Source: Lacisediminimonas profundi (GTDB lineage: Bacteria; Pseudomonadota; Gammaproteobacteria; Burkholderiales; Burkholderiaceae_D). Taken from it: 64,000 nucleotides of DNA. The DNA lies in the NCBI RefSeq assembly GCF_008831265.1, contig NZ_VTTH01000008.1, forward strand, positions 62,001 to 126,000, read 5' to 3'. The notes beneath the pieces are model-generated. The model was not told the DNA's origin, did no database searches, and saw only the letters and a program-made list of their open reading frames with translations. The translations under genes were made by a program, and so were the position numbers. Shown here piece after piece: positions 50,446-61,293 of the stretch (position 1 is the first letter of the stretch; every line of letters starts with the position of its first letter).

Positions 50446-52538
50446 GCGGCCAGTTTCGAAATGTCGGCGACGCGGTTCATCATCGCGTGCAGCGCCGCCA
50501 GCAGCGCCAGCCGGTTGTTTCGCAAGGCTTCGTCTTCCGCCATCACCATCACGTCATTGAAGAACGCGTCGACGTCGGCCCGCAGTTGGGCCAGCGACAT
50601 CAGCGTGCCGGCGAAGTCGCCCTGCGCCCAGGCCTGCTCGGCCTGCGGCTGCAGCCGCAGCAGTGCAGCGTGCAGTCCCTGCTCCGCACTCTCCAGCAGC
50701 AGGCTGGCCTGTACCTCGCCGGTCGCGGCGCTGGTCTTCTTCAGGATATTGGTGATGCGCTTGTTGGCTGCCGCCAGCGCCTCGGCTTCCGGCAGTGTGG
50801 CAAAGGCCTTGACCGCTTCCAGCCGCTCAACGATGTTATCCAGGCGATCGGGATGCTGCGCCACCACTGCTTCGACCTGGTTCTGTGCGTAGCCGCGCTC
50901 GCGCAGCAGGCCGCGCAGCCGGTCCATCATGAAGCCGGTGATGTCTTGTTCCGGATCCTTGAACGCGGCATTGCCGGCAAACAGGGACACGCTGCTTGCC
51001 AGCAAGATCGACAGCGACAGCGGCAGCCGCTTTTCAATCAGCATGCGCAGCACCCCCAACGCATGCCGGCGCAGTGCGAACGGATCCTTGTCGCCGGTCG
51101 GCGCCAGGCCAATGCCCCAGATGCCGACCAGGGTTTCCAGCTTGTCGGCCAGCGAGATCACGGTGCCGGTCTGCGTGGAGGGCAGGGCGTCACCGGCGAA
51201 ACGCGGCTGGTAATGTTCTGAAATTGCGCGCGCGACCTCTTCCGGCTCGCCGTCATGACGGGCGTAGTAGGTACCCATGATGCCCTGCAGTTCGGGGAAC
51301 TCGCCCACCATGTCGGTCAGCAGGTCGGTCTTCGCCAGCAGCGCGGCGCGTTCGGCCAGCGCAGCGTCCGCGCCCATCTGGTCGGCAATGGCAAGCGCCA
51401 AGGCGCGCACGCGCTGGGTGCGCTGTTCCTGGCTGCCCAGCTTGTTGTGATAGACCACGTTTGCCAACGCCGGCAGGCGGTCGGCCAGTTTCTTCTTCTG
51501 GTCCTGCTCGAAGAAAAACTTGGCATCGGACAGGCGCGGACGCACCACCCGCTCATTGCCGCCGATGATGTGTTCCGGACTCGCCGTTTCCACGTTGGAG
51601 ACCACCAGGAAGCGCGAACGCAGGCGCCCTTCGGCATCGGTCAGCGCGAAATATTTCTGGTTGGTCTGCATGGTCAGGATCAGGCATTCCTGCGGAACCG
51701 ACAGGAATTCGTCGCCGAAGCGGCAGGCGTACACCACTGGCCACTCGACCAGGGCCGTCACTTCGTCGAGCAGCGCCTCGGGCATCAGGATCTGGTCGGA
51801 ACCTGCTTGTGCCAGTAGCGCCTGGCGGATTTGCTCGCGCCGTTCAGGGAAACTGGCGACCACCTTTCCTTCGGCATGCAGCGTGGGCGCCCAGGCGTCG
51901 CTGGAGGCGATGCTGATGTCGCCGTGCGACAGGAAACGATGGCCCTGGGTGACCCGCCCGGCCTGGAGTCCGAGCAGCGTCAGCGGTACAAGCTGTTCGC
52001 CGTGCAGCGCGAGCAGCTTGTGCACCGGGCGCACGAACTGCACCGTGCTGCCATCCGGCCGCTGGTAGCTCATGAGCTTCGGTATCGGCAGCTTGGCCAC
52101 CGCTTCTTCCAGACTCGCCTGCAAGCCAGCCTGCAGCGGCACGCCGGCGGCGGTGTATTCATGAAACAAGCTTTCGGCCTTGCCGTCCTGCGCCCGCTGC
52201 AACTGTTGCAGCGTGATTTCGCCGACGCCGGTGGAGGCGGCAAGCGCCGCCAGTTTTTTCTGCAGCGGCGCAGTCGGATTGCCCTGGGCGTCAAGGGCGA
52301 CCGATACCGGCAGCACCTTCTCGCGCACCTTCTTGTCCGGCGACGCGCTGCGCACGCCGGAGATGTGCACGGCCAGCCGACGCGGCGTGGCGTATGAGGT
52401 CGTGACGGAACCATCGTCCAGGAAGGCGCGGGCCTTCAGGCCATTGGCGATGCCGGAGGCGAAGGCTTCGCCCAGTTTTGCCAAGGCCTTGGGCGGCAGT
52501 TCTTCGGTAAGCAGTTCGACAAGCAATGTCTGGTTCAT
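50442..52538 (-). CDS. glyS: Glycine--tRNA ligase beta subunit
   Basis: Large subunit of the bacterial heterotetrameric glycyl-tRNA synthetase, carrying tRNA-binding domains. The 698 residues begin [23 protein letters not shown], show [35 protein letters not shown]-type segments ([20 protein letters not shown]), [11 protein letters not shown] and [24 protein letters not shown], and end in an anticodon-binding-like helical part. ATG 52538 has no Shine-Dalgarno because a 64-bp repeat unit starts five bases upstream. glyQ lies upstream on the same strand. Confidence 0.96.
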   Translation of the reverse strand: MNQTLLVELLTEELPPKALAKLGEAFASGIANGLKARAFLDDGSVTTSYATPRRLAVHISGVRSASPDKKVREKVLPVSVALDAQGNPTAPLQKKLAALAASTGVGEITLQQLQRAQDGKAESLFHEYTAAGVPLQAGLQASLEEAVAKLPIPKLMSYQRPDGSTVQFVRPVHKLLALHGEQLVPLTLLGLQAGRVTQGHRFLSHGDISIASSDAWAPTLHAEGKVVASFPERREQIRQALLAQAGSDQILMPEALLDEVTALVEWPVVYACRFGDEFLSVPQECLILTMQTNQKYFALTDAEGRLRSRFLVVSNVETASPEHIIGGNERVVRPRLSDAKFFFEQDQKKKLADRLPALANVVYHNKLGSQEQRTQRVRALALAIADQMGADAALAERAALLAKTDLLTDMVGEFPELQGIMGTYYARHDGEPEEVARAISEHYQPRFAGDALPSTQTGTVISLADKLETLVGIWGIGLAPTGDKDPFALRRHALGVLRMLIEKRLPLSLSILLASSVSLFAGNAAFKDPEQDITGFMMDRLRGLLRERGYAQNQVEAVVAQHPDRLDNIVERLEAVKAFATLPEAEALAAANKRITNILKKTSAATGEVQASLLLESAEQGLHAALLRLQPQAEQAWAQGDFAGTLMSLAQLRADVDAFFNDVMVMAEDEALRNNRLALLAALHAMMNRVADISKLAA

Positions 52539-52542
52539 ATTC

Positions 52543-52715
52543 AATCTACGCTTTTCCCGATCTCACCCTCCCCTTCAAGGGGAGGGCCGGGGTGGGGATG
52601 GGGTCAAATCTACGCTTTTCCCGCCTTCACCCTCCCCTTCAAGGGCAGGGCTGGGGTGGGGATGGGGTCAGATCTACGCTTTGCCTGATCTCGCGCCTCT
52701 TGAAAGAGGAGCGGC
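52543..52715. repeat. Tandem 64-bp repeats between glyQ and glyS
   Basis: Exact 64-base period: units begin at 52543, 52607 and 52671, each opening (A/G)ATCTACGCTTT. Units 1 and 2 are nearly identical and end in GGGGTGGGGATGGGGTC; unit 3 is diverged and short. Each has a hairpin: CCCTCCCCTT/AAGGGGAGGG in unit 1, one mismatch in unit 2, and CCTCTT/AAGAGG in unit 3. The array fills almost the whole gap between the two subunit genes of one enzyme. Confidence 0.9.
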
Positions 52716-52741
52716 AGTGCTTGCTTCAGATATTTCGCTTA

Positions 52742-53653
52742 TCAAGCCGCCTGGCGGCTGTCGCCGCACATCGGGAAGCCCAGCTTTTCACGCGATTCGT
52801 AATAGGCCTGCGCCACCGCGCGCGACAGGTTGCGGATGCGGCCGATATAGGCCGCCCGCTCGGTCACCGAAATCGCGCCGCGCGCATCCAGCAGGTTGAA
52901 CGTATGCGCGGCCTTCAGGATCATTTCATAAGCCGGCAGCGTGACCGGCACGGCCAGCAGGCGCTTCGCTTCCGACTCGTAGTTCGAGAACAGCGAGAAC
53001 AGGAATTCGGCATTGGAATGTTCGAAGTTGTAGGTCGACTGCTCGACTTCGTTCTGGTGGAACACGTCGCCGTAGGTCAGGTGCTTCTTGACGCCATGCT
53101 CTTCCCATTCGGTCCAGACCAGGTCGTAGACGTTCTCGACGCCTTGCAGGTACATCGCCAGCCGCTCGATGCCGTAGGTTATTTCGCCCAGCACCGGCTT
53201 GCAGTCCAGGCCGCCGACCTGCTGGAAATACGTGAACTGCGTGACTTCCATGCCGTTCAGCCAGACTTCCCAGCCCAGGCCCCAGGCGCCGAGCGTCGGA
53301 TTTTCCCAGTCGTCCTCGACGAAGCGCACGTCGTTCTGCTTCAGGTCCAGTCCCAGCGCCTGCAGCGAGCCCAGGTACAGTTCGAGGATGTTTTCCGGCG
53401 CCGGCTTGAGCACCACCTGGTACTGGTAGTAGTGCTGCATGCGGTTGGGGTTCTCGCCATAGCGGCCATCCTTGGGACGGCGCGAGGGCTGCACGTAGGC
53501 TGCCCGCCATGGCTCGGGGCCGATCGCCCGCAGGAAGGTGGCAGTGTGCGAGGTACCCGCGCCCACTTCCATGTCGTAGGGTTGCAGCAGCGCGCAACCC
53601 TGACGATCCCAATACTCCTGCAGCTTGAGGATGACCTGTTGAAATGTGAGCAT
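52742..53653 (-). CDS. glyQ: Glycine--tRNA ligase alpha subunit
   Basis: Catalytic subunit of the same synthetase. 303 residues, the E. coli length, beginning [20 protein letters not shown], with [69 protein letters not shown] and [17 protein letters not shown] 53653 fits the family; the upstream 16 codons do not. It precedes glyS across 197 bases of tandem repeats. Confidence 0.97.
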   Translation of the reverse strand: MLTFQQVILKLQEYWDRQGCALLQPYDMEVGAGTSHTATFLRAIGPEPWRAAYVQPSRRPKDGRYGENPNRMQHYYQYQVVLKPAPENILELYLGSLQALGLDLKQNDVRFVEDDWENPTLGAWGLGWEVWLNGMEVTQFTYFQQVGGLDCKPVLGEITYGIERLAMYLQGVENVYDLVWTEWEEHGVKKHLTYGDVFHQNEVEQSTYNFEHSNAEFLFSLFSNYESEAKRLLAVPVTLPAYEMILKAAHTFNLLDARGAISVTERAAYIGRIRNLSRAVAQAYYESREKLGFPMCGDSRQAA

Positions 53654-53703
53654 GTTGAAGTCCGCCGCGAAGGGCGGGCAGATAGCGTGGAAAACCCTCA
53701 ATT

Positions 53704-55260
53704 CTAGCGGGTTTTTACTGCCCCAGACACGCTTGCGCGCCGCGTCGACAGCCAGGCGGCCAGCAGCAGCCCCACCGCCAGCGTTACGATGGTCACGTTC
53801 CCGGCCAGCATGTAGGGCGTCCAGCCCTGCATTCCCTGCACCCGCGCCGCCAGTGTGGCGCGCTGGTAGGCAGGCAGTTGCGCCAGCACCGTGCCGCGCT
53901 GGTCGATGATCGCGGTGACCCCGGTGTTGGTCGCCCGCAGCATCGGCCGCCCAGTTTCCAGGCTGCGCATGCGCGAAATCTGCAGATGCTGGGGCAGGGC
54001 GATGGTGTCGCCGAACCAGGCAATGTTGGACATGTTCAGCAGGATGGTCGCCGGCAGTTTGCCCGCATGCCAGGCATCCGCCAGCTGGACCGCAATTTCT
54101 TCGCCGAACAAGTCTTCGTAGCAGATGTTGGGCAGCACCTGCTGATCCCTGACGGCAAATGCCGGCTGCACCGCCCGTCCGCGGGTGAAATCGCCAAGCG
54201 GGATATTCATCATCTGGACGAACCAGCGCGCGCCCGGCGGAATGAATTCGCCGAAGGGCACCAGGTGGTGCTTGTCATAGCGGTAAAGCGGCGCGGATTG
54301 CGTGGATTGCGCGGCTTGCGACTGCGGCGCAAGCCCCAGCGCACTGTTGGCATAACTGTCGTGGCCATCGCTGACCGGTACGCCGAGCACGACATGGCTG
54401 CCGCTCTGCGTCGCAAACTGTTGCAAGGCCGGCAGGTAGCCGGCCGGCAGCCGGTGGGCCAGCATCGGCAATGCGGTTTCCGGGGTGGCGATCAGGTCGG
54501 CCGGGGTTTCGGTGATCATGCGCTGGTACATGTCCAGCGCAGCCTGCACCTGCTCGTGGGCGAATTTGAATTCCTGCGGCACATTGCCCTGCACCAGTCG
54601 CACGCTGACCGGATTGCCATGCGCTTCCGTCCATGCCACCTGGCGCAAGCCGAGGCCGGCGGCCACCACCACGATCGCGACCGCAATCGCCCGGCGGCCG
54701 CGCAACACCAGGCAGCCGGCCAGCAGGGCTGCCAGCCAGCCGATGCCATACACGCCCAGGACCGGCGCAAAGCCGGTCAGCACGCCTTCGGTATGCGCAT
54801 AGCCGGACGCCACCCAGGGAAAGCCGGTGAACATCCAGCCGCGCAGCCATTCGGCCAGCATCCACAAGGCCGGCAATGCGACCAGCAGCATTGTTGCGCG
54901 CGATGCACCGCGCTGCTGCAGCCAGCGTCCTGCGCCCATCGTAACCCCAGCGAAGGCGCCGAGCGCCAGCGCCAGCAACACGACGGCTGCGGCCGCCATC
55001 CAGGCCGGAAGGCCGCCGTAGCGGTGCATGCTGACGAACAGCCACCAGATGCCGCAAGCGCTCCAGCCGAAGGAAAATGCCCAGCCGCGCAGGGCGGCCT
55101 GCCGCACCGTGGCGGCAGCATCCACCTGGACGAACAGGATGGCCATCACGATGAATTGCAACGGCCACCAGCCGAACGGCGCAAATGACAGGGTCGCGGC
55201 AGCGCCGGCAGCGGCAGCCAGCAGCAGCGGGCGGGAGGGAATCAGGCGGGACAGGATCAC
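53704..55260 (-). CDS. lnt: Apolipoprotein N-acyltransferase
   Basis: Inner-membrane enzyme adding the third acyl chain to lipoproteins. About 518 residues: several N-terminal helices, then a nitrilase-type periplasmic domain with the catalytic triad Glu in [11 protein letters not shown], Lys in [12 protein letters not shown] and Cys in [11 protein letters not shown], and a closing helix. GTG 55260 is taken as start, 14 bases after the corC stop; no ATG lies before the first helix. lnt behind corC is the E. coli order too. Confidence 0.93.
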   Translation of the reverse strand: MILSRLIPSRPLLLAAAAGAAATLSFAPFGWWPLQFIVMAILFVQVDAAATVRQAALRGWAFSFGWSACGIWWLFVSMHRYGGLPAWMAAAAVVLLALALGAFAGVTMGAGRWLQQRGASRATMLLVALPALWMLAEWLRGWMFTGFPWVASGYAHTEGVLTGFAPVLGVYGIGWLAALLAGCLVLRGRRAIAVAIVVVAAGLGLRQVAWTEAHGNPVSVRLVQGNVPQEFKFAHEQVQAALDMYQRMITETPADLIATPETALPMLAHRLPAGYLPALQQFATQSGSHVVLGVPVSDGHDSYANSALGLAPQSQAAQSTQSAPLYRYDKHHLVPFGEFIPPGARWFVQMMNIPLGDFTRGRAVQPAFAVRDQQVLPNICYEDLFGEEIAVQLADAWHAGKLPATILLNMSNIAWFGDTIALPQHLQISRMRSLETGRPMLRATNTGVTAIIDQRGTVLAQLPAYQRATLAARVQGMQGWTPYMLAGNVTIVTLAVGLLLAAWLSTRRASVSGAVKTR

Positions 55261-55273
55261 TGCGGCGACCGGC

Positions 55274-56161
55274 TCAGCGCGGGTCTGCTTCGGATGGGCG
55301 CGGCGGCAGCTTGTCGACCAGCAGCACGTGCACCTTGCGGGCATCTGCGCGCACGACTTCGAAGCGCACGCCCTCCATCTCGAATACCTCGCCCTTGTGC
55401 GGCACGTGGCCGATATGGGTGACGAGCAGGCCGCCGACCGTATCGACCTCCGCATCCGAGAAGTGCAGGCCGAGCATGTCGTTGAACTGCTCGATCGAGG
55501 TCAGGGCCTTGACCCGCCAGCGCGGGCCATGCTCAGCCGGCCGGGCCGGCAGGATATTATCCTCGTCCTCGTCGAAATCGTATTCATCCTCGATATCGCC
55601 GACGATCTGCTCCAGCACGTCTTCAATCGTCAGCAGTCCTGCCACGCCGCCATATTCGTCGGCCACGATGGCAATGTGGTTGCGGTTGGCGCGGAAGTCG
55701 CGCAAGAGCACGTTCAGGCGCTTCGATTCCGGAATGAACACTGCCGTGCGCAGCATGTCGCGCACCACGAAGCTTTCATCACCGAAATAGCGCAGCAAAT
55801 CCTTTGCCAGCAGGATACCGACCACCCGGTCGCGGTCACCGTCAATGACCGGGAAGCGGGAATGGCCGGAACGCAGCACCTGCGGCAGCCATTGATCGAT
55901 CGGCTCGCTGATGTCTATCGTTTCCATTTGCGCGCGCGGCACCATGATGTCGCGCGCCGACAGGTCGGAGACCTGGAACACGCCTTCGATCATCGACAGC
56001 GCATCGGCGTCGATCAGGCCATGCCCGTGGGCGTCGTGCAGGATTTCGAGCAGCTCTGCCCGGTTTTCCGGCTCGGGAGAGATAAGTGCGGTCAGCCGCT
56101 CGAACAAGGAGCGGTGTGGCTTGGTGTCGGGATGTTTGTCCCGACTGGGAGGTTCTTGCAT
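55274..56161 (-). CDS. corC: HlyC/CorC family transporter-associated CBS protein
   Basis: Cytosolic YbeX/CorC protein of 295 residues, linked to magnesium/cobalt efflux and ribosome-related stress. Two CBS domains (about 72-195: RDIMVPRAQMETIDI, HSRFPVIDGDRDRVVGILLAKDLL, HIAIVADEYGGVAGLLTIEDVLEQIVGDIEDE) are followed by an acidic DEDED stretch and the CorC_HlyC C-terminal domain (about 215-288). It has no DUF21 membrane part, as expected of this subgroup. It sits between ybeY and lnt. Confidence 0.93.
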   Translation of the reverse strand: MQEPPSRDKHPDTKPHRSLFERLTALISPEPENRAELLEILHDAHGHGLIDADALSMIEGVFQVSDLSARDIMVPRAQMETIDISEPIDQWLPQVLRSGHSRFPVIDGDRDRVVGILLAKDLLRYFGDESFVVRDMLRTAVFIPESKRLNVLLRDFRANRNHIAIVADEYGGVAGLLTIEDVLEQIVGDIEDEYDFDEDEDNILPARPAEHGPRWRVKALTSIEQFNDMLGLHFSDAEVDTVGGLLVTHIGHVPHKGEVFEMEGVRFEVVRADARKVHVLLVDKLPPRPSEADPR

Positions 56162-56256
56162 AGGGGCCGTCAGGCTTCAGGAATGATGAAATAGCATACA
56201 ACAATCAGGTTGCGGCTTGATGAATTGTGGGCCGGGGAGGGGTGCCGCCCACGCAT

Positions 56257-56721
56257 TCAACGCTCGCGATACGGATCCGGCAAGCCGAGAGTCGCCAGGA
56301 TTTCGGTTTCCAGTTGCTCCATCTCGGCCGCTTCGTCGTCGTCTTCGTGGTCGTAACCCTGCGCATGCAGCACGCCGTGCACCACCAGGTGGGCCGCGTG
56401 GTCGGCCAGCCCGATGCCCTGCTCGGCGGCTTCGCGCTCCAGCACGTCGCTGCACAGGATGATGTCGGCCTGCACCACGGCCTCGTCGGCGGTTTCGCTG
56501 TAGGCAAAGGTCAGCACATTGGTCGCGTAATCCTTGCCGCGGTAGTCGCGGTTGAGCACACGACCTTCTTCCGCATCGACGAAGCGGATGGTCAGTTCGG
56601 CCGGCGCCAGCAGCGCCGCCTGCACCCAGCGCCGGATCGCCGGGCGCGCAATCGCATCCTTCAGACGGGCGTCGGCATACTGCACCGACAGCGACAGTGG
56701 ATGCCGGCTACGGCTTGCCAT
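56257..56721 (-). CDS. ybeY: Endoribonuclease YbeY
   Basis: Zinc-dependent RNase needed for 16S rRNA 3' maturation and ribosome quality control. The 154-residue protein has [31 protein letters not shown] and the metal motif [21 protein letters not shown] with three His. ATG 56721 overlaps the ybeZ end by 14 bases. Order ybeZ-ybeY-corC-lnt is conserved. Confidence 0.95.
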   Translation of the reverse strand: MASRSRHPLSLSVQYADARLKDAIARPAIRRWVQAALLAPAELTIRFVDAEEGRVLNRDYRGKDYATNVLTFAYSETADEAVVQADIILCSDVLEREAAEQGIGLADHAAHLVVHGVLHAQGYDHEDDDEAAEMEQLETEILATLGLPDPYRER

Positions 56722-57742
56722 GCGATGTCCCGCCGCCAGGTGATGCTTCGTAAGCGTCCACGATGCGTGCCACCAGCGGATGGCGCACCACGTCGGCGCT
56801 GGTGAAATGGGTAAAGGCGATGCCACGCACGTCTTTCAGCACAGTCATCGCGTCGACCAGCCCGCTCTTCTGGTTGCGCTGCAGGTCGACCTGGGTGACG
56901 TCGCCGGTGATCACGGCCTTGCTGCCGAATCCGATGCGGGTCAGCATCATCTTCATCTGCTCGGGCGTGGTGTTCTGCGCTTCGTCCAGGATGATGAAGG
57001 CATGGTTCAGCGTGCGGCCGCGCATGTAGGCCAGCGGCGCGATCTCGATCGCCTGCTTCTCGAACATTTTCTGGGTGCGGTCGAAGCCCATCAGGTCGTA
57101 CAGCGCGTCGTACAGCGGGCGCAGGTAGGGATCGACTTTTTGCGCCAGGTCTCCCGGCAGGAATCCCAGCCGTTCGCCGGCTTCCACTGCCGGGCGGGTC
57201 AATACGATGCGCTTGACCGCGTCCCGCTCCAGCGCGTCCACCGCGCAGGCCACCGCAAGATAGGTCTTGCCGGTGCCGGCCGGGCCGATGCCGAAGGTGA
57301 CGTCGTGCTCCAGGATCGACCTGAGGTAAGTGTTCTGGTGCGGCGTGCGTCCGCGCAAGTCGCTGCGGCGGGTTTTCAGTACCGGGCTGCTGGCCTCCGC
57401 CTCTTCGACTTTTTTCGCCAGCGCGCTGGCGGCGCCGCGGTCGTCAGCATACGAGGCAGTCGCCCGTTGCTCGACTAGCGCCAGCTGCACGTCGTCGATA
57501 TGGATCGGCCGCTCGGCTTGCGCGTAGAACTTGCGCATCAGCTCGACCGCCCGCTCGGCGTTGGTGCCGTTGACGATGAATTTTTCGGCACGCCGGATGA
57601 TGGTGACGTCCAGGGCTGCTGAAATCTGGCGGATGTTCGCATCCATCGGGCCGCACAGGTGGGCCAGGCGGTTGTTGTCGACCGGATCGGGCGCGAAATC
57701 GAGCGAGGGAAGGTTTCTGGTTTTCAAGCGTTCTGATTTCAT
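56708..57742 (-). CDS. ybeZ: PhoH-like ATPase YbeZ
   Basis: PhoH-family P-loop ATPase/RNA helicase-like partner of YbeY. The 344 residues have a KH-like N-terminal region ([23 protein letters not shown]), Walker [39 protein letters not shown] and Walker [22 protein letters not shown], then the [11 protein letters not shown] motif. ATG 57742 overlaps the miaB stop by four bases. Confidence 0.94.
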   Translation of the reverse strand: MKSERLKTRNLPSLDFAPDPVDNNRLAHLCGPMDANIRQISAALDVTIIRRAEKFIVNGTNAERAVELMRKFYAQAERPIHIDDVQLALVEQRATASYADDRGAASALAKKVEEAEASSPVLKTRRSDLRGRTPHQNTYLRSILEHDVTFGIGPAGTGKTYLAVACAVDALERDAVKRIVLTRPAVEAGERLGFLPGDLAQKVDPYLRPLYDALYDLMGFDRTQKMFEKQAIEIAPLAYMRGRTLNHAFIILDEAQNTTPEQMKMMLTRIGFGSKAVITGDVTQVDLQRNQKSGLVDAMTVLKDVRGIAFTHFTSADVVRHPLVARIVDAYEASPGGGTSHGKP

Positions 57743-59079
57743 ATGCGCACGACGACTTCGCCGCGCAGCGAGAAGGTTGTAGTGGCAGTGATGGTGACGT
57801 CGACCAGCTGTCCGATCAGGCGCGAGCCATTCGGACCGGCGCTGAAATTCACCACCCGGTTATTTTCGGTGCGGCCCTGCAGTTCGCTGGCGTCGCGCTT
57901 GGAGGGGCCTTCGACCAGTATGCGCTGCACGCTGCCGACCATCTGGTCGCTGATTTTTTTCGCGCTGGCAACGATGGCGGACTGCAGGCGTGCCAGCCGC
58001 TGTTGCTTGAGTTCCGCCGGCGTGTCGTCCTGCAAGCTGGCTGCGGGCGTGCCGGGGCGCGGGCTGAACACGAAGCTGTAGCTGTTGTCGAAGCCGACGT
58101 CGTCGAAAAATTTCATCATCGATTCGAAATCGGCATCGGTTTCGCCGGGGAATCCGACGATGAAATCGGATGAAATCGTGATGTGCGGACGCACTTCGCG
58201 AATACGGCGGATGATGGATTTGTATTCCAGGCTGGTGTAGCCGCGCTTCATCGCAGCCAGGATGCGGTCCGATCCATGCTGGGCCGGCAGGTACAAATGG
58301 TCGACCAGCTTGGGCACCTTCGCATAGACATCGATCAGGCGCTGGGTGAATTCCTTGGGATGGCTGGTGACGAAGCGGATGCGCTCGATTCCCTCGATCT
58401 CTGCGATGTACTCGATCAGCAGTGCGAAATCGGCGGTTTCGCCGTCTGCCATGGCGCCACGGAACGCATTCACGTTCTGTCCCAGCAGGGTGATTTCCTT
58501 CACGCCCTGCAGCGCCAGGCCGCTCACTTCGGTCAGCACGTCTTCGAAGCGGCGCGACACTTCCTCGCCGCGGGTGTAGGGCACCACACAATAGCTGCAG
58601 TACTTGCTGCAACCTTCCATGATTGACACGAAGGCACTCGGGCCGTCGACCTTGGCCGGCGGCAGATTGTCGAATTTCTCGATTTCCGGGAATGAAATGT
58701 CGACCGCCGGTTTGCCCGTGCGCTTGCTCTGCGACAGCAGTTCCGGCAAGCGGTGCAGGGTTTGCGGGCCGAACACCATGTCGACATAGGGCGCGCGCTT
58801 GATGATCGCGGCCCCTTCCTGCGAGGCGACGCAACCGCCGACGCCGATCACCATGCCGGGCCGTTTTTCCTTGATTTCACGCAGGCGGCCGAGGTCGGAA
58901 AACACTTTCTCCTGCGCCTTCTCGCGCACCGAGCAGGTGTTGAGCAGCACGATGTCCGCATCTTCCGGGGTATCGGTCTTGATGTAGCCATCGGAGGCCC
59001 CCAGCACGTCAGCCATCTTGTCCGAGTCGTACTCGTTCATCTGGCAGCCGAATGTCTTGATATAAACTTTTTTTTGCAT
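57739..59079 (-). CDS. miaB: tRNA-2-methylthio-N6-dimethylallyladenosine synthase
   Basis: Radical-SAM methylthiotransferase acting on A37. The 446-residue protein has the N-terminal UPF0004 domain with cysteines in [29 protein letters not shown] and [11 protein letters not shown], the radical-SAM cluster motif [15 protein letters not shown], and a C-terminal TRAM domain (about 380-445). First of the miaB-ybeZ-ybeY-corC-lnt run on the minus strand. The dimethylallyl group it modifies comes from the MEP pathway that Dxs starts. Confidence 0.96.
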   Translation of the reverse strand: MQKKVYIKTFGCQMNEYDSDKMADVLGASDGYIKTDTPEDADIVLLNTCSVREKAQEKVFSDLGRLREIKEKRPGMVIGVGGCVASQEGAAIIKRAPYVDMVFGPQTLHRLPELLSQSKRTGKPAVDISFPEIEKFDNLPPAKVDGPSAFVSIMEGCSKYCSYCVVPYTRGEEVSRRFEDVLTEVSGLALQGVKEITLLGQNVNAFRGAMADGETADFALLIEYIAEIEGIERIRFVTSHPKEFTQRLIDVYAKVPKLVDHLYLPAQHGSDRILAAMKRGYTSLEYKSIIRRIREVRPHITISSDFIVGFPGETDADFESMMKFFDDVGFDNSYSFVFSPRPGTPAASLQDDTPAELKQQRLARLQSAIVASAKKISDQMVGSVQRILVEGPSKRDASELQGRTENNRVVNFSAGPNGSRLIGQLVDVTITATTTFSLRGEVVVRI

Positions 59080-59110
59080 TGTTGCGATGGTGTGCAGTCT
59101 GCTCCGGGAA

Positions 59111-59464
59111 TTACCGGGATGGGACCATGGCGGGTTGGGCCTGCCGCTCCGCGGGTGCCGGACGGCTGGCTTCTTCCGCGCTCAGGATCCAGACACGGTC
59201 GATTTCGCCCTGCGCGTTCTCGGTGTAATTGACTGTGTAGCGCCGTCCGCGCAGGGTGACGGGCATGTCTATCGTGTTGTTTTCATTGCGTATCCAGCCG
59301 CCGGCCGACAGCCTGCGCGGCTTGTCATCCAGCAGGATGACCGGATACTCCTCCATCGAAAGCTGGCCGCGCTTGGCGATCGGAGGGAATGGGCGCTCGA
59401 ACGACCAGGCCGCAGAGGCCGCGGCGACGAGCATCACAAAACAGAGGAATCGAACGATTCGCAT
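59111..59464 (-). CDS. Small secreted protein of unknown function
   Basis: 117-residue protein with a clear signal peptide ([20 protein letters not shown], cleavage near Ser21). The mature part has [41 protein letters not shown] and [20 protein letters not shown], a compact beta-rich sequence ending in a Pro/Ala-rich tail. I recall similar short periplasmic proteins next to miaB in Oxalobacteraceae but know no function or family name. It precedes miaB by 31 bases on the same strand and may share its transcript. Confidence 0.7.
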   Translation of the reverse strand: MRIVRFLCFVMLVAAASAAWSFERPFPPIAKRGQLSMEEYPVILLDDKPRRLSAGGWIRNENNTIDMPVTLRGRRYTVNYTENAQGEIDRVWILSAEEASRPAPAERQAQPAMVPSR

Positions 59465-59668
59465 GGGCGGACACTCCGGTAAGGCGCTGCGCCGGATGCC
59501 GGAACAATGACAGCGGCAGGCAATGGCAGCGGGGCAATCCGGAGCCGGCGCACAGAACTCGCAAGGATACCACGCCCGGCCTTTGGCCTGCCGCCGGCAG
59601 GACGGGCTTTGCAGCGCGGCCATGATCGGCCATCATTGCCATCCGAACACAAGCAGGACACCCACCTG

Positions 59669-60466
59669 ATGATTGACGCGCATTTTTCACGGCTCGGGCC
59701 TGTCGTTGACCTGGTCGACCGGGCCGGCGAGGCCATCCTGCAGGTCTACCGGGGCGCCGACCTTGGCATACAGGCCAAGGCCGACAGCAGTCCCTTGACC
59801 GAAGCCGACCTGGCGGCGAACGAGATCATCTGCAAGGGGCTGGCCAGTCTCTGGCCGGCGATCCCGATCCTGAGCGAGGAAGCTGCCAACCCGTTCGCTG
59901 GCGAGCAGGAGCCGCCGCTGTACTGGGCGGTCGATCCGCTGGACGGCACCAAGGAGTTCATCAAGCGCAATGGCGAATTCACCGTCAATGTAGCCCTGGT
60001 CGAGAACGGTTATCCGGTGCTGGGGGTGGTGGCGGCCCCCGCGCTGGGGCTGTTGTACGAGGGGGTGCAAGGGCATGGCGCCCGCCGGCGCAGCAGCGCC
60101 GGATGGGAATCGATTGCGATCGGCGGTCCAATTGTGCCCGAGGCTGTGGTCCGGGTGGCCAGCAGCCGCTCCCACCCGTCGCCGGCAGTGGATGTGTGGC
60201 TCAAGCGCTTCGAACGCATCGAGCAGCGCCCGAGCGGCAGTTCCCTCAAGTTCTGCCTGCTGGCGCAAGGCGATGCAGATGTCTACCCACGGTTCGGACC
60301 GACCTGCATCTGGGACACTGCCGCCGGGCACGCGGTGCTGGCCGCGGCGGGCGGTTGCGTGACGTCGGTGGATGGCAAGCCCCTGCTCTACAAGCGCCCT
60401 GCCAATGTGCTGAACCCGGATTTCGTGGCGTGGCGCAGCGCCGGCCCTTTCCTGAAAGCACTGTAG
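59669..60466 (+). CDS. cysQ: 3'(2'),5'-bisphosphate nucleotidase CysQ
   Basis: Inositol-monophosphatase-fold enzyme removing the 3'-phosphate of PAP and recycling the by-product of sulfate assimilation. The 265-residue protein has KADSSPLTEADLAANEII, PILSEEA, the metal motif WAVDPLDGTKEFIKRNGEFT and the second motif WDTAAGHAVLAAAGG. ATG 59669 is the first Met of the conserved helix. About 200 bases of divergent space separate it from the small secreted gene. Confidence 0.95.
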   Translation: MIDAHFSRLGPVVDLVDRAGEAILQVYRGADLGIQAKADSSPLTEADLAANEIICKGLASLWPAIPILSEEAANPFAGEQEPPLYWAVDPLDGTKEFIKRNGEFTVNVALVENGYPVLGVVAAPALGLLYEGVQGHGARRRSSAGWESIAIGGPIVPEAVVRVASSRSHPSPAVDVWLKRFERIEQRPSGSSLKFCLLAQGDADVYPRFGPTCIWDTAAGHAVLAAAGGCVTSVDGKPLLYKRPANVLNPDFVAWRSAGPFLKAL

Positions 60467-60599
60467 TCCGCTCGGTAGTTCGTATCGGCCTGAAGTGGCG
60501 CAGCGCCCGGGACGGACTCGGCGTGGTTTGAGCCTTCGCAAGGATCGCCTGCCGTTGCCTCCTATAGTTGAGCCGGTGGCGAACAAGGACCGATTCCCT

Positions 60600-60860
60600 A
60601 TGGCTGGCAATGGCACTCCGCATCACCCGCAGGTCGGCGCGCCCGACCCCGAACGCGATACTTCCCCCATCATGGGCGGCGGCCTCGAAGAACAGGCGGT
60701 CGAGCCCAATGTTGGCGACGGCAAGGTCTGCTACTTCAACAACGTTCCATTTCCGATCGGCGAGTTTGTGCTGAGCGGCAGCGAGGTCCTGCGTTGCGAA
60801 GCGCCTGGTGTGTGGGTGCGTGAAGGGGAATTGCCAAGCTGGCCCGGCCCGACGCGCTGA
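60600..60860 (+). CDS. Small cytoplasmic hypothetical protein
   Basis: 86-residue protein without signal peptide or membrane helix. The first half is polar and probably disordered; the second half, VGDGKVCYFNNVPFPIGEFVLSG then LRCEAPGVWVREGEL, looks like a small beta module with two cysteines 26 or so residues apart and a final Trp. The pattern is reminiscent of DUF1496-type proteins, but I cannot confirm that. It stands between cysQ and ppnP on the same strand. ATG 60600 is chosen because the frame upstream has no sensible composition. Confidence 0.6.
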   Translation: MAGNGTPHHPQVGAPDPERDTSPIMGGGLEEQAVEPNVGDGKVCYFNNVPFPIGEFVLSGSEVLRCEAPGVWVREGELPSWPGPTR

Positions 60861-60921
60861 GTGCCGGCCGTCACAGGCAGGCGCAGGCATCCGCAGGACA
60901 ACACCGTGAGGAGGAATGTTG

Positions 60922-61236
60922 ATGAGCACCCAATTTGATCATGTAAGCGTCGGCAAGAAAGCGAACATTTATTTCGACGGCATGTGCATTTCATACAACC
61001 TGACATTCCCGGACCAGACGAAAAAGACCTTGGGCGTGATCCTTCCCTCGGTGGTGACCTTTGACACCACATCGCCGGAAATCATGGAGATCGTGTCTGG
61101 CAAATGCCGGGCCCGGATAGGCGAGGCGGCCGACTGGGACAGCTACGATGCCGGCCAGCGCTTCCAGGTGCCGGCCAACTCGCGCTTCCAGCTGGAGGCG
61201 CTGGAACCGGTGCATTACGTCTGTCATTTCGGCTGA
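60922..61236 (+). CDS. ppnP: Pyrimidine/purine nucleoside phosphorylase PpnP
   Basis: Cupin-fold phosphorolytic enzyme (YaiE, formerly DUF1255) splitting many nucleosides. The 104-residue product begins MSTQFDHVSVGKKANIYFDG and has KKTLGVILPSVVTFDTTSPEIMEIVSG, then DAGQRFQVPANSRFQLE and HYVCHFG, covering the full family length. ATG 60922 has GAGGA upstream at good spacing; ATG 60916 is too close to it. It converges with the N-demethylase-like cluster, and no terminator is obvious between them. Confidence 0.93.
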   Translation: MSTQFDHVSVGKKANIYFDGMCISYNLTFPDQTKKTLGVILPSVVTFDTTSPEIMEIVSGKCRARIGEAADWDSYDAGQRFQVPANSRFQLEALEPVHYVCHFG

Positions 61237-61293
61237 GTCTGGCGGGGTTGCCTTGGGGCTGGCCTGGGGCAGGCCGGGCGGAGCCGGTTGTTG

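Noticed and set aside
52526-53707. Plus-strand open frame across the glyQ region
   Set aside because: Antisense to glyQ, which has complete family motifs and the right length; the plus frame resembles nothing.
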